Source: Auriscalpium vulgare
Taxonomy: Eukaryota; Basidiomycota; Agaricomycetes; Russulales; Auriscalpiaceae
NCBI GenBank assembly: GCA_019915015.1
Contig: JAHBBC010000047.1
Span: 62,001-126,000, forward strand
Reading direction: 5' to 3'
Length of the DNA stretch: 64,000 bases
Part shown: positions 11,040-23,029 of the stretch, one piece after another
Numbering within the stretch: position 1 is the first letter of the stretch
How the letters are laid out: every line of letters begins with the position of its first letter
Notes under the pieces: generated by a model
The model's input: only the letters and a program-made list of their open reading frames with translations
Told to the model about the DNA's origin: nothing
The model's database searches: none
Translations under genes and position numbers: made by a program

Positions 11040-11860
11040 GGTGTTAAAGGGAGACATGATAGTGCAACTGGCTCCCAGTGTATTTGCCAGTACTATAGTG
11101 CATATGTGGGTACTACAGTACATTTGCTAGTACTATAGTATATTCTATCATACTATAGTGTGCCCCAGAGGATATGAGAGCAGATAGCCCCGAAACAGCA
11201 TTGACTACAGTGCATATTGAGGTCACCATAGTGAATATTGAATATACCAGCCAATATATTATATATATTCCCGGGTTCCCCAGCTAGCAGAATAGCTCCG
11301 GAACAGCATTGACTACAGTGCATATTGAGGTCACCATAGTGAATATTGAATATACCAGCCAATATATTATATATATTCCCGGGTTCCCCAGCTAGCAGAA
11401 TAGCTCCGGAACAGCATTGACTACAGTGCATATTGAGGTCACCATAGTGAATATTGAATATACCAGCCAATATATTATATATATTCCCGGGTTCCCCAGC
11501 TAGCAGAATAGCTCCGGAACAGCATTGACTACAGTGCATATTGAGGTCACCATAGTGAATATTGAATATACCAGCCAATATATTATATATATTCCCGGGT
11601 TCCCCAGCTAGCAGAATAGCTCCGGAACAGCATTGACTACAGTGCATATTGAGGTCACCATAGTGAATATTGAATATACCAGCCAATATATTATATATAT
11701 TCAGACCAGCCAATATTATATATATTTGGGGGCTCCCAAGCTGACGGTAGCACTATAGTGCAATCACGAAGGAGAAAGCGAGATTGTGCAAAGGCAATAT
11801 CTACTACAGTGCATTTCGAGGTCACAATAGTCGGACACCAAGTCGAGGATCACGTGATCA
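11040..11860. repeat. Field of CACTRTAGTG-type palindromes
   Basis: Variants of the palindrome CACTATAGTG (TACTATAGTGCA, CACTACAGTG, CACCATAGTG, GCACTATAGTGCA) recur about every 20-50 bases, before, inside and after the 108-bp array. It ends near a GATCACGTGATC palindrome at about 11849. No gene is seen. The field lies on the 3' side of the KDZ gene. Confidence 0.6.
11194..11735. repeat. 108-bp tandem repeat array
   Basis: Units start at 11194, 11302, 11410, 11518 and 11626, exactly 108 bp apart. The fifth is cut short near 11700 and a degenerate AT-rich partial follows. The inner copies look identical by eye. Each unit has one CTACAGTGCAT and one CACCATAGTGAAT motif, an AT-rich TATATTATATATAT stretch and CCCGGG. 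Because 108 is a multiple of three and no stop occurs, the minus strand is open across the array (36-residue repeat); I do not regard this as a gene. Confidence 0.9.
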
Positions 11861-12024
11861 TTGACTTGTAGCAGAGCAACGGACTTCACCTTCGAGACTC
11901 TATTAATTTGTTCCAACCATTACATGTTGTACCTCTGTCATCGATAAAAGCTCACGAACATCAAATGCTACAATTGATGGTATAACAACACTCAAACACG
12001 CGCAAAGTCATTACATCACACATA

Positions 12025-15000
12025 CTACCCGAAAACATCGACATAGTCCCCGTCAGACAGCGCGTGCTCCTCATTCTCCGATTCTGACGCTTCAGACTCC
12101 GAATCCGAATGGTCCACATTGGCAGGGATGACAACGGCGGAAAGTCTAGGGGCTGGATGATCAGACCAAACAGCCGCGCGCTCGGGGACCGTGTCTGGCG
12201 ATACAGAGTGCGACAACGCGGTCGACAACGGCCAGACTGTGGAAAGATGGTGAATAGACAGGACTTTGGACCACAGCGCATGGAAGGAGACTGCGAGCCC
12301 TCGATACGTGGCCACCTGTCGAGCCGCATATGCATGGAGGCCGTCGCGGATGTCTTCATCAACATCGGGCCGGAGGTCCGCTCGCAGTGCCCACCACGCG
12401 GCCTTCCACAGCAGGAATTCGACAGAGCGAGGCATCTCCAGCAGTAGGAGTTGTACCTCCTCGTCCCAACGGCGGACCCTAGCCCTCGCACGAAGCCAGT
12501 CGAAACGTAAGCCTGCACGCTCAGTCAGCCAACGTTGACTCGCAGCAGCTGCTAGCATCACTCACTTTCGTACACCTCCTCCTCCGACATATCCGCAGCG
12601 GCACCGGGAATGTCCTTAGGCAAGTGCGAGATGGTCCTCCAGATCCAAGGCAATTCGCGGCGACCTTCTCCGGGTAGTCGCTTCCCGTCAGCATCCTCAT
12701 CCTGATCGCGCGGCCCAACGACGTCGGCAGCCTTGAGCTCCAGCAGGTGATGCCTCCATGTGCCATCGGGGTCCAATGCGAGCAGCGCCGCGTACGCTGA
12801 ACGGTATTGTGCAGCGTACTTGTCGATCCTGTCTCTGAAGCGGGCGATGCTCTCACGGGCACGTGTGTTGGCGACTTGACCAGGGCCGTCGACAAAAACT
12901 TTCTTGTAGTGTATCATACCCGCTCGAACGCGAAGCTGCCGACGGAGGTTGTGCAGTGCATCCTCCGCCTGCGCGATGCGAAGTCGAATATTCTTCTGGA
13001 TGAGGCCGTTCGCAAGCCCTTCCGACCATAGCCTGCGCGGGACCGAGGAGGGTAGCCAGAGCGCCTCATTTTCCGCCCTGCCTCCGCTGCCGGATGATGA
13101 TGCTGACGGTGCCGCTTGACCTCGGCGGGTGCGCACCGCTCGCGACGCTCGTGGTGTGTCCCCAGATGCTATTGAGTGGTCTTGCGGGGCGGCGGTAGGC
13201 GCGGAGATGGTAGAATCGTGTGGCGGGGCAGGCTCTGAGGTGACTGCGTCGGCGGCCAGTGCTGTCTCCGCGTTCGCCGACAGGGAAGACGCTGTCGCTG
13301 CGGAAGACGTCGCTGCAGAAGATGCTGCCAACGCCATGAGGGGAGCGACCGCAGGCATGTACAGTTGCTGTACTGCCCGCCAGCTCTTGATGCGATGCTG
13401 CAGCGCATTCCGTTTGACCTGCAGCGCAGCTTTTCCGGCTGGGGTCTTGCCATCGTCGTGCTTTGCCTTTACACGGAGTGCGCGCCTAATCGAACGCGTC
13501 AGCGCCGGTCCCGCAATATGTCTCGTACGTATCCACGTACTGTGCGTCCTCCAGCTCAAGCCCGATGCTCAGAAACACGCTAGCCGACATTTGGTGCAGC
13601 GAGACATTGCCTCGCCCAACCTCGGCGGCCTCCTGTTGCGCCAACTCTAGTCGAATGTCGAAGAGCGACGTCACTATAGTGCAGATAGGTGAGCTTGCGC
13701 AGTAAACATCACTACAGTGTAACGTGCCTATGGTGTTGTCTTCGTACGGATTCGGCTTCGTGCTGTCAGCGTCCCACGCCTCCACCTTTGCGACCCATTG
13801 TTGGCGTATGTGCTCCGGTATGTTCTGATTTGAGGACTCGAAAACCTTCGTCTGTTTGTCGAGCATTGTGACAGCCTCGCGGAGTGCGCGCGCGAGTTGT
13901 CTCCCTAATATGATGGTGAGATCCGGAGTGGGCCATGCATACAACTGTGCTACTTACCGAGTGAGACAGTCTTCCGCCAATTGATCGAGCCAAACAAATC
14001 GTCGAGCACCTCACGCCGCGCGCCTGTCGACATCTCCCGAGTGCTAAGGGCAACTCCGTTCGTTTCGGCCCACCCAGACTCAATACCTTCCCCGCACGTT
14101 CGCGCGGATCCCTCGGTGAAGTTGAAGTTGAAGTCAGACTGGCACTTGAGTCCGTGGGCTAGAAGATGGAACTTGGGGACGAGGAAGATCACGACGACGC
14201 CGTTGAGGTTGATACGAATGCCCTCGGGGTACTCCATCATACGGCGAGCGAAGTTTACCGAGAACTGACAGGCGATGTCATAAGATATGACAATCCGCTT
14301 GTACTCGGGCGCTGAGCGTGCCAGGCTGGATAGCAAGACATAGTCCATATTACAATACCTGCAAGCACGGTCAGATTGAGTAGACTAGCGAGTGAAAACC
14401 GCTTACCGCTCTCCTTTCTGCAGGTCCCCTACACCGCTCTTGCGATAGAAGCAGTGCCGCGCACAGATGGCGGCACCAACACCGTTGACGCAGAACCTCT
14501 TGTGAGATGGCATATTGGCGTGGTCTACAGCGGCAAACGACGAGCCGCAATGCTTCATCTGAACAAGGTCAGCTTCATTTTGAATAGCAAAAGGAATGAA
14601 TGACGTACCTCCTCTTGGTCGATGTATTTCGCAACGTGCTCCGCATACGCGGTGTTCTCCACAAAGTAAGACCATCCCGGAGCCAACTCCACGTCTTCAA
14701 AGCCCCGGTCTTTCAGTTTAAGCTTGAAGTTTGCGTCAACGGCAACCACCGTGGCGTGCTTCCACCTTTGCGGGATAATCAGAATTAAAGCACTCAATCG
14801 GGGGAAGGACGTACTGCTCACTATCCGGCGCATCTTTCCAGTCATTCGGCATGTTGCGCCCGGGATGCGGACATGCCGGGCACTCCACGACGAGCTCTCC
14901 AATGCCTGTTGCTGCTATGCCCTGTGGGTCGTGACCACGGCCGCCGCGTTTCGCCATTCGTACGTTTCGAAAACACCTCATCATTCGGATAAAGTCCTTG

Positions 15001-16142
15001 TAATGGTCCTGGGTGTCCTGCGTCAGCGTCAGATAATCAGTTGTAAAATACGTGCGCACCTTTACGTGAGTAAGCCCGCTTCCGTCCGTTACCCTCGCAA
15101 GTCCATGCCAAAAGTCGTATGCGTTGACCTTGCCTTGAACGTTGAGTGCGTGGAACAGCTCGCAGGTTCGGAATGTGACGGCGGTACGCGGACGTTGAAG
15201 GGTTGCTGGCCACCAACGCACGCGCAGGACTTGAATATAGGTTGGCGCGGTTTGAGCCCGTCCACAGTCGCAGAATCGCACACGAAGGCTGTGCACGCCG
15301 CTGGTGTCGATGATTGTCATTGTACTAGTCGTTGGGCGTGGGTTAGGGCATGAGAGATTGTCGTGGCCAAGTTGGATGCAAAGCCCGAGCTCGGAGAGCG
15401 AACAGCGCTCGAAGTACTGTCCATTCCACCTCTAGAAACAAACAATGATTAGTTGACCGCACAAACATTGGGGAACTACATCCTTTACCTGGATGCGATG
15501 GAAGGGAGTGAGCCTGTGCGCACTACAGATGCAGGACTCGCATACCAACGGCGAGCCGAGGCAATCGAGGCACCTGACGACGGCAGGTGCACCTTGCAAT
15601 GACTCCGTGCAGCTCGCGCAGAAGGTTTGGTGCTGCCAATCACCTCTTCCGCCGTGACGCAACGATTCATCCGCAAACCTGTCGCGCTTCTGCATCCACT
15701 CGTTAAGCAACTCAATCTGCCCGATGATCAGAAAATAATGGTATATCATATTAGCTCTGGCACACACCCTTTTCTTCTTGCGACTTCTGCCACAGCGTCC
15801 GCTCCTCCTCCGACCGTGCGCCCTCAGCATGTCTTCGATATAGACATCCTCGTGGTGGAAAATTTCGTCGAGGTCGACATCTTCTGGGTTCGAAGATGTG
15901 CCGTCGGCCCCGTTATCAGCTGTTGCGGCGTCAACATGTGGTTCTTCAGAGGGTGCGAGGGTATGAGAATGATGGGTGACCGTGCGGCTGGACGATGCGT
16001 CGGGTCTGAGGATGATATCTGTATGCCGTGTGACAGCTGTTTGCTGGGACGCTCGCTTGGTTGCCTTCGGTATCCGCATGGGAGCGAAATGAACGCCTCC
16101 ATCGGCCTTGCGCTTGCGGGTAGGCTTCGAGGACTTGGACAT
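12025..16142 (-). CDS. KDZ-superfamily transposase with CxC2-type cysteine cluster
   Basis: Eight exons: 15489-16142, 14815-15431, 14609-14765, 14407-14558, 13958-14358, 13541-13904, 12566-13485, 12025-12512. All introns are canonical and about 48-57 nt; phases fit and give 1250 aa with no stop. The N-terminus is basic (SKPTRKRK). At about 165-215 is a cysteine-rich CxC2-like module (FCASCTES, VRCLDC, CESC, then H-R-L-T-P-F-H), typical of KDZ transposases. The RNase H-fold core shows candidate acidic residues in VAVDAN (about 434), ISYDIACQ (about 554) and GEGIESGW (about 618). The C-terminal half is an Ala/Ser-rich linker plus helical domain (RFDWLRARARVRRWDEEV). It should excise and insert a DNA transposon in the nucleus. 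Terminal repeats were not identified. Confidence 0.9.
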
Positions 16143-16248
16143 ACCATTGAAGGGTCTCTGTGGGGACCCTTCTGCGACAGACTGAGCGACTCGTCACTCG
16201 GCGTCTGAGTAACCATTCCATCACGTGATGGTTGCCTACCCAGTAACA

Positions 16249-16309
16249 AATTCGCGGCACGCAACAAGCAGACACTGTAATAAAATTCGCGGCACGCAAC
16301 AAGCAGACT
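16249..16309. repeat. Two copies of a 35-bp repeat
   Basis: AATTCGCGGCACGCAACAAG occurs at 16249 and 16284, upstream of the KDZ start. A CCATCACGTGATGG palindrome lies at 16218-16231. The repeats may be subterminal transposase-binding repeats of the KDZ element, or promoter sequence. Confidence 0.5.
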
Positions 16310-16427
16310 ACAGTACTTGGAAGACGGTGGCATGCATATATGGACTCTCCAGCAACGGACAAAAGATATGAGACAATATTTGCAAAGTGGTGCAAGCGGC
16401 ATCCATCAAATACCATGCAGCGTCGAG

Positions 16428-17155
16428 TCAGAGCCCGTAGATCTTTCGGACCGCAGTCTCTCTAACCCTGCGTGGATGGGTATGAGTAACTGTTGACCAG
16501 CTTGAAAGCATGAACGCACCTGCAGCCCTTCAGGATCACATCATAGTCTTCCGTCGCCCGTGCGACGACCTCCATTCCCTTGGAGTGGAGCTCGATCTCC
16601 TGGTGGATCCCAGCAATGATACGGCGATGCCCATGGATAGCGCGGTACTGCGCGAGAGCGACATCAGATGGCGTGTTCTGTGCCCGTCGTGCATCGAGGA
16701 GGCGCTCCTGCAGCAGACCTTGCAAGGCCTTGGTATACGTGTCAACCCAGCCCTCCCCCGTATCCTCACGCGCAGCCTTCTTGAGAGCCTCGCACTGGTC
16801 AAGTACCTCCTTTTCGTCCATGGCCATTATGAATGTTCGCTCGGGATCCGGACCACGTCCGCGCAAGGCCAACGACCTGATTGTCGGCAAGCGGGTCAGT
16901 GCGTAGAAAGCGTGCGCGCACAGGGCACTTACAGGCGTGGAACAACAGCGTGTTGGTACGCATTTCTCATCCGACTCGCGTGCGATGCCTTCCCAACCTT
17001 GCGGCGTCCCGCAGCCCTTCGCGCGGCCGCATATGCGCGCTGGTAATCCTTGCGCTCATCAGCTCGAACGCTTGTGTGTCAATGTAAGTCAATGGTGAGA
17101 GAGCCGTAACGAGACTACAGCTTGAGTACCTGTCATATCCGTCAAAATAATCCAT
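16428..17155 (-). CDS. Small basic uncharacterised protein (186 aa)
   Basis: Four exons: 17130-17155, 16933-17070, 16520-16876 and 16428-16467. Phases fit and all donors are GTRNGY-like. The start is MDYFDGYD. The first 60 residues are very basic (RKDYQRAYAAARRAAGRRK), followed by a helical region (KEVLDQCEALKKAARED; ALQGLLQERLLDARRAQ) that may form a coiled coil. No domain is recognised. It ends 285 bp upstream of the KDZ transposase on the same strand, so it may be an accessory gene of that element; this is position-based inference. The gap 17156-17933 holds GCGCAGGC words near 17742, 17771, 17813 and 17856 and no gene I can support. Confidence 0.6.
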
Positions 17156-17933
17156 GACTGAGGAGCGGGGCCCAGCAAAAGTACTCGGCTCTAGGGAGTG
17201 GGGAGAGAAGAAAGTCGCGCGAGCGTCGGTTTGACTGCCGCGGTACCACAAGAATACAAGCATTAATCGTAAAAATACAAAACTCTGTCATGTCAAAGGG
17301 GCATGTGTGTAAATCACGACTTAATATCCTCGTGATTTAAATCGCAGCCCGGAGCTTTGTATTCACTGTCCAAAAGGTTTTAGCAAGCGGGCTGGCGGGC
17401 TGGCCCGGCCCGACGGCGCTACTGAGCATAGAGATCTGTTCTCCAACGCATTATCGTAAACTACCGTAGTGCTTGCAGTCATCCAACAGTCTTCGCAGGT
17501 CGTGATCACACAGTAGTAATGGCAACTCGCCAGCAACAACTATATTGCGTCAACGCAAGGAACAAACAGTACATGCACAGCATTCAACTATCGGACCGAC
17601 AACTCTACAACACGCACATCCCGTCGACACACACCACCACCCAACGACTCGCACCACAACCCGACAACCGACACCTCGACTCGACGCCATACACAGTATA
17701 TACAAGATGCGCATGCACGAACATCAGACATGACAAGAAAACAACGCGCAGGCAAGCCACAATAGATATGACGCGCAGGCCGTCCTGGAGCACCAAGCAA
17801 TGTTTTTGGTGACGCGCAGGCCGTCGTTGGAATGAGGGATGGGAGTTAAATAATGGCGCACAGGCCGCCACAGGCAGAAGACAAGATGATGGCGTGGAGG
17901 CGCCGGGAAGGGGGAAAGAGCGCACATGGACAG

Positions 17934-19627
17934 TTACGCGCAAATGGCGTGGTGAGCAAACCAAGCCTCAGCGGGGGCGCGCGTGGAGAAGCCTCGGAAG
18001 CGGGCACCGGGGAAGCCGTTGACGAGGTCGCGGATCTCGGAGCTGATGCACATCATTAGTACACTATGCACAGCGAGGACGAAGAATGATAGCACTTACA
18101 AGGGACCCCGGAACACCCCTATCTCGAAACCAGCGGCAATCGCGTACCACTGCTCTCCGTCCGGAGAAGCTTCGACGTGGGCCTGGGCAATGTGCGCCTG
18201 GAGGTAGGACCCGCGGCGATGCGAACGACCGGCGTTGAAGCGGCCAGTGCTTGACGTGGGCCCGCCAAGGCCGGAGTGAAGCGGGCGTGTGCGAGATCCA
18301 GACGCGACCGGCGGAGGGGAAGGAGAACGGGCCGGGGTCGGGGCCGGGGCCGGGGCGCCAACGACAGTCGTGTCCGTGGTGACGGCCACTTCGATTGGGG
18401 AAGGGCAGCCCGGGAAGGTGAACGCATTGGAAGGCCCCGCGAGGAAACCGCGCATGGAGACTGTGTCGGTCACATCACTCACATCACTGAGGGACTCGAG
18501 CTCTGTGGATGACGACGGTGGGACAGCCGAGACAGACGACGGCGACGGCGACGGCGGCGTCGGTGCCGGCAACGGCGACGGAGGGGAGGCAGGCGAGGGC
18601 GAGGGGACATTGATGAAGTCGTCCTGAGAAGCGGACGGAGCCTCCGAGTCATTGTCTTCACCGTCGCTCTCGTAGGCCGGCAGTCTTAACTCCGTATGGC
18701 CAGCCTAGAAAGACAAATCAGCAGACGTCGTGGAAATACAAGAACTGTGAGCCTACCGAGTCGTTGGTGCGCACGAGAGCGGTATACCGGCTTTCGCCGC
18801 GGCGACGGTTGGGCCGCACAGCAATCGACAAAGACATAATCGCAGGGCGCCGCCCCTCCGCACCAACCTCGAGTATGCGCACGAGATTCTGGACGTTGAG
18901 ACTGTGCATGACGCTTGACAGCTCCTCGAGATCCCCCGCGGTGGTGCCCTCTGAGGTGGACGTGGCCACCGTCTCCGTGTTGGCAAAGGCGGGGGAAGGG
19001 ACCAAGGAGGCGTGAGGGGCAACGGAGACAGGTGGCGTGGGTGCCAAGACGACAGGCGTGGGGACGGAGATGACGGGTATGGGAGGGGAAGCAGGCGCGT
19101 TCGAGGGCGGAGTCGCAGGCACATCAGCAGCAGGTGGCTCGGCGTTGCCTGCAGGAAGCTCGGCGCCGCCGGCGGGTGGATCGGCGTTGCCAGCAGGTGG
19201 CTCGGCGTCACCTGCAGGTGGCTCGGCGTCGCCGGCAGCCGGGTGCGCGTAATGGAACACCAAGCTCGCGGGGTGCTCAGCAGGCGGGTTGGGGTTGGCA
19301 GCCATCCCGCTGTGGTACGCAGCGGCGGCTTCCTCGAGAGTATGATAGCCTCGGAACTGTGCCCCTGGCCAGCCAACGACGAGTGCGGACGCAGTCAACC
19401 TCGAAGCGGCCATCAGAAAGAGCTGGCGCACACAGGGCATGAGCTTACCATTCCTGGAATACGCCGGCTTGCAGGCCAACAACGACGGCGTAAAAAGCAA
19501 AGCGACGACGGCTGCTGACGCGCGGGAACTGCGAGCCGCTTGTGGCGATAGGGATGTCGTTGACTGCACCGCATATCAGAGGCGCGCTCTCTTCGAGACT
19601 AGCACATAACTACTTACCGTTGGCCAT
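17934..19627 (-). CDS. Protein with two RNase H1 N-terminal (viroplasmin-like) modules
   Basis: Start ATG 19627 (MAN), then a short intron, with further introns near 19450, 18740 and 18060; stop at 17934-17936. The first module, near residues 20-70, reads RFAFYAVVVGLQAGVFQEW, then GWPGAQFRGYHTLEEAAAAY. The second, at the very C-terminus, reads WYAIAAGFEIGVFRG, then GFPGARFRGFST. Both have the W/F-Y-x-V-x-x-G-x-x-x-G-V-F and G-F-x-G-A-x-F-(K/R) pattern of the RNase H1 hybrid-binding (viroplasmin) fold, which binds RNA/DNA hybrids or dsRNA. Between them are Pro/Ala/Ser-rich stretches with a 7-residue GNAEPPA-type repeat. No RNase H catalytic domain is present. The RNA/DNA-hybrid binding role is inferred from the family. 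Confidence 0.7.
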
Positions 19628-20056
19628 GGCAACAGAAAGAGGACGGGGGCTTGAGAAAAGAGTCAAGAAGATGAGCTGAAAGGCGAGTTTTATCAAGGGA
19701 GACACGGCGGGCAGAGGATGTTGACGGTGGGAGGCTTTTTGGGGGCGATGGTCGTGGTCAAAGGCAAAGAGGGACGGCGACCTTGAGGCGCAACCCGTGC
19801 GCTTTTGAACCTTCGATGATCTCCGATGGAAAAAGCCGGCGGGCCGCGCGGCACAGTGCCACTTGCCCGCGAATCCTGCTTGGCCGGTGGCGTGCGTTAC
19901 GACCTCAGAGGATCAGGGCACTGGAGGCACGAAATAAATCAAAAAAATGGGCCGATAGTTGACGTAGAACGTGCGAACCGTCAACTTGCACTGCGCACTC
20001 ACTATCTCCCTGCAACTGTACCCCTTTCCCCTCAGCGCGTTGTCCTAACCCTACCC
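19628..20056. promoter_or_regulatory. Divergent intergenic region
   Basis: The 429 bp lie between the starts of two divergent genes (19627 minus, 20057 plus). A pyrimidine-rich stretch (ctatctccctgcaactgtacccctttcccct) lies just before the plus-strand ATG, typical of fungal start regions. No clear TATA box or repeated operator was seen. Shared promoter is inferred from arrangement only. Confidence 0.35.
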
Positions 20057-22846
20057 ATGCCTCGCAAGTCGAAAACTAGTGCTCCCAAGGTTATGACGGT
20101 CAACCAAAAAATGTGGACGGACTTGAGTCAGCTTGAGTTCCTCTGGGAACGTTTCCCGACGTACCAGGAGCATCAGGCCGAGCGGACGACCATGGACTTC
20201 TGGCCTGTCCTCTTCGACGCCTGGCTTGAGCGGTGGCCAGAGACGGATGGACCAACCGAGGATCCGCCTATACGCCGGGTAAGCCCGTTGACTGCGTCTT
20301 CAGACTGTAAATTAACAAGATATTAGCGCTTGAAACAGTGGTATAACAATCATACTCGCGGAGCAAACTCGCGCAGTGTCGCAGGCGCCGTCAAAGTTCT
20401 AGACTTGTCCGGGAAAGCCACCAGGCGTCTGGCACCATACCAGACGTACACGAGTATGTACTGGGCGGAAAAACTTCAAGCCATCGTCGAGCCCGAATGG
20501 CAAGTTCGTCTTGCGACTGTACCGGGGGTGACCAAGAAGGACGCGCTGGCGTTTCGAAACAAGCGTTGCCGTGAGCTGTTGCTGGAAGAGACAGCGAGCG
20601 TCAAACAGGCCGTCGCCGAAGCCTTCGATAAGGGTGTTGGCGAGGACGTGCCCGTCGCCGTCGACGACGCGAGGTTGAACGAGATGAAAGCGTTAGTATA
20701 GTCCAGTCCATCTGCGGCGAGCATCATACTCACAGAACTGCAGCGCCATTGATATGCTCCCCCGGACGATAGCCGTCGTGCTCAAGGAGGTTCATCGCTT
20801 GACTGGGTACTCGGGAACGATCATGCTGGGCGGGCCGAACCTCAACGAAGGCGGAGTTCTGCAGTCCTTCTCGTGAGTCATGGTCGTGAAGAGGAGAGTT
20901 GATGCTGAACTTGCCATGTAGTCTGCATACAGCGAGAGACGATGGCAGTAGCTTCAAGTCTTCGTGTCCGCAATTTGCGGAGGCGGTTGAGAAGCCCTTC
21001 GTCGCGTATCTGCAGAAATTACACCGTAAGTTGGTTCAATAAAGAACATGAAATGGATCTAAATGACCTTCAACACAGCCGAGGAGATCCTGGCGAGCGG
21101 CCAGCCGTCTTCAGTGTCGTCGTCGCCAGTGACGGAGGCGTCGACGGTGATGCACTTGTCGACGATACCGGCGGATCCCGAAAATGCCGTCGAGCGGGCC
21201 GGCGAGCGTCTATCTGCTGGCACGTCGACTTCAAGTCCCCAAGTCGCTGGCCCCACCATTGTAGTCACCGCGCCGTCCCCTTCCAACGACACTGCTCCAT
21301 CCACCGATAGCCCACCTGCTCAGAAAAAGGACAAGTCTTCCATGCGTCCGAAGAAGGACCCCCCTGTGAAATCACTCGGAACGCCATCTGAGCAGGCCCG
21401 ACGTTTGAGGATGGCGGAGAATGAGAGGATATTAGCTAGCATGGACCTCCTCCACGCTGGCAGCAAGCTCGTAGCTGGGCTGAAGGTGCCCGCTGAGAAG
21501 CGGCCTCGGGCGCGACGGGTTCACGCTGCGTCGGAAAGTCGACAGCGCTCCCTGAGGAGTGGTGCGAGGTCAGCATATGTATCTGAACCATGCCGTATCG
21601 TTGCTCACCGTTATCTCATAGCCCGACCTCTACCTCGGATGCTGAACTTGAAGGCATCACGGACCCGCAGGTTGACGACGCCACGGACCTCGACGAGGAA
21701 GCACTGCGGGAGATGGAGGACGACCCAGAGGCTGACGACCCTATGGACCTCGACGATGAAGCACGGCGGGAGATGGAAGACGACCCGGAGGCTGGCGACG
21801 ACGCGGAGGGCGGCGATATTGAGCGCGACGAGCCCGGAGGCAACACAACGGAAGCCGCTGCCCAGTCACCCGCCGCTCTGCGTGCTACGCCCCCCGCTGA
21901 CACCCAGGTCACGGAGCATGCTGCTCAGTTGGCCACAGCTACAAAGCCTACATCCATTCCTGTGTCTACGACGACGCTTCCTACCCCTACCGCTAATGGT
22001 GAGCCAGCGCCGGCCGACGGGGCTGGCACTGCCTCTACAAGCCCCGCACCCCTCCCTCGCTCGCCTACCGACACCCCTACCCACGCCGACACGTCACCCA
22101 CCAATCTGCCAACCACGGAATCCCCCGTTCCCGTCAAGCAAGTGCAGCTGGAGCCCGGTGCTGCCGTGGCCGACGACAGCGATCCACAGTGGGTCCGAGA
22201 AGCGTTTGCTTACCTTGCGTCAGCTATCAACGAGCCTGAGTGGCAGCGCACGGTCCGGTCTTGGCTGACGCTTGAGCGATTGCTCGTAGAAGACACCGAG
22301 GTAAGCCCAATTCTGTAGCTGCTGTGGTGCCCGCACTAATTGCCGCGGTAAATTAGAAAAATGACCCCACCTTGAACAACGATAAGGACGTGCGGCCGAA
22401 GGCAATTCCCGCGTGGTTCAAGAGCGGGCGCAAGTACAGCAAAGTTCCTCCTACCGGCAAGACCGCGACATTCGCCCGCACGTGGCGTGGGTGGTGGACA
22501 GCCATGCAGCCCGCGTGGCGGACAGCCGAGCTGTCGTGGCCCATGAGCCGCGCGATCGTCCCCGGGGAGACCTGGCCCGAGCTGCGCAAGGGTGGAAAGA
22601 AAGGTTTTGTCATCGTCCTGATGACAATTGTGTGGTGGACCTTCGCTGCTAAGAGCGAGGACGAAGTACGCGAGGTTCTTTCCGCGCTCGAGGATGTCGA
22701 CTGGGTGGCCTCCCAGTTGATTGACGGGTCGCTTGGCGGCACCAAGCGAGGTGCCGAGGATGCTGGGGAGGGTTCCGTTGCGAAGAGGTGCGTGTCGGTG
22801 CCGTCGCGTCGGCGCTCACTAACATGCTCATAGGGCGAGGAAGTAA
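20057..22846 (+). CDS. 810-aa uncharacterised protein of expanded Agaricomycete families
   Basis: Eight exons: 20057-20278, 20327-20691, 20744-20872, 20922-21025, 21079-21568, 21622-22300, 22357-22787, 22834-22846. Phases fit throughout (2433 nt). The N-terminal part (exons 1-4) has the pattern of a common mushroom family: a W-rich start (MWTDLSQLEFLWERFPTYQEH), then GTIMLGGPNLNEGG and FAEAVEKPFVAYL. The middle is Ser/Pro/Thr-rich with two near-identical acidic repeats (DEARREMEDDPEA). The C-terminal part (IPAWFKSGRKYSKVP, WWTAMQPAWR, FVIVLMTIVWW) resembles a second family usually seen as a separate domain. No catalytic motif is recognised and the function is unknown. Continuous phase argues for one transcript, but two adjacent genes cannot be excluded. 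Confidence 0.7.
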
Positions 22847-23029
22847 CTGGCGGCCCCGGTATGGCTCCTATATGGCCCTGTATCTAGTTTCCGTGTCCCT
22901 TGCTTGTGCTGTCCTTTTGTTCATGCTTTCGTGTTGATCGTGCTGTCCCATTGATTGTGCTGTTGATATCTTGCTACATTATGGTTCAATACAGAAAATA
23001 ATATTTATCGTGTGATCTAAGAGGATTTG

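Noticed and set aside
11153..11713. Open minus-strand frame coding a 36-residue repeat across the 108-bp array
   Set aside because: Explained by a stop-free tandem repeat whose length is a multiple of three; no start context, introns or conserved protein features.
11040..11860. CRISPR-like array
   Set aside because: Units are contiguous tandem copies without variable spacers, and the genome is eukaryotic.
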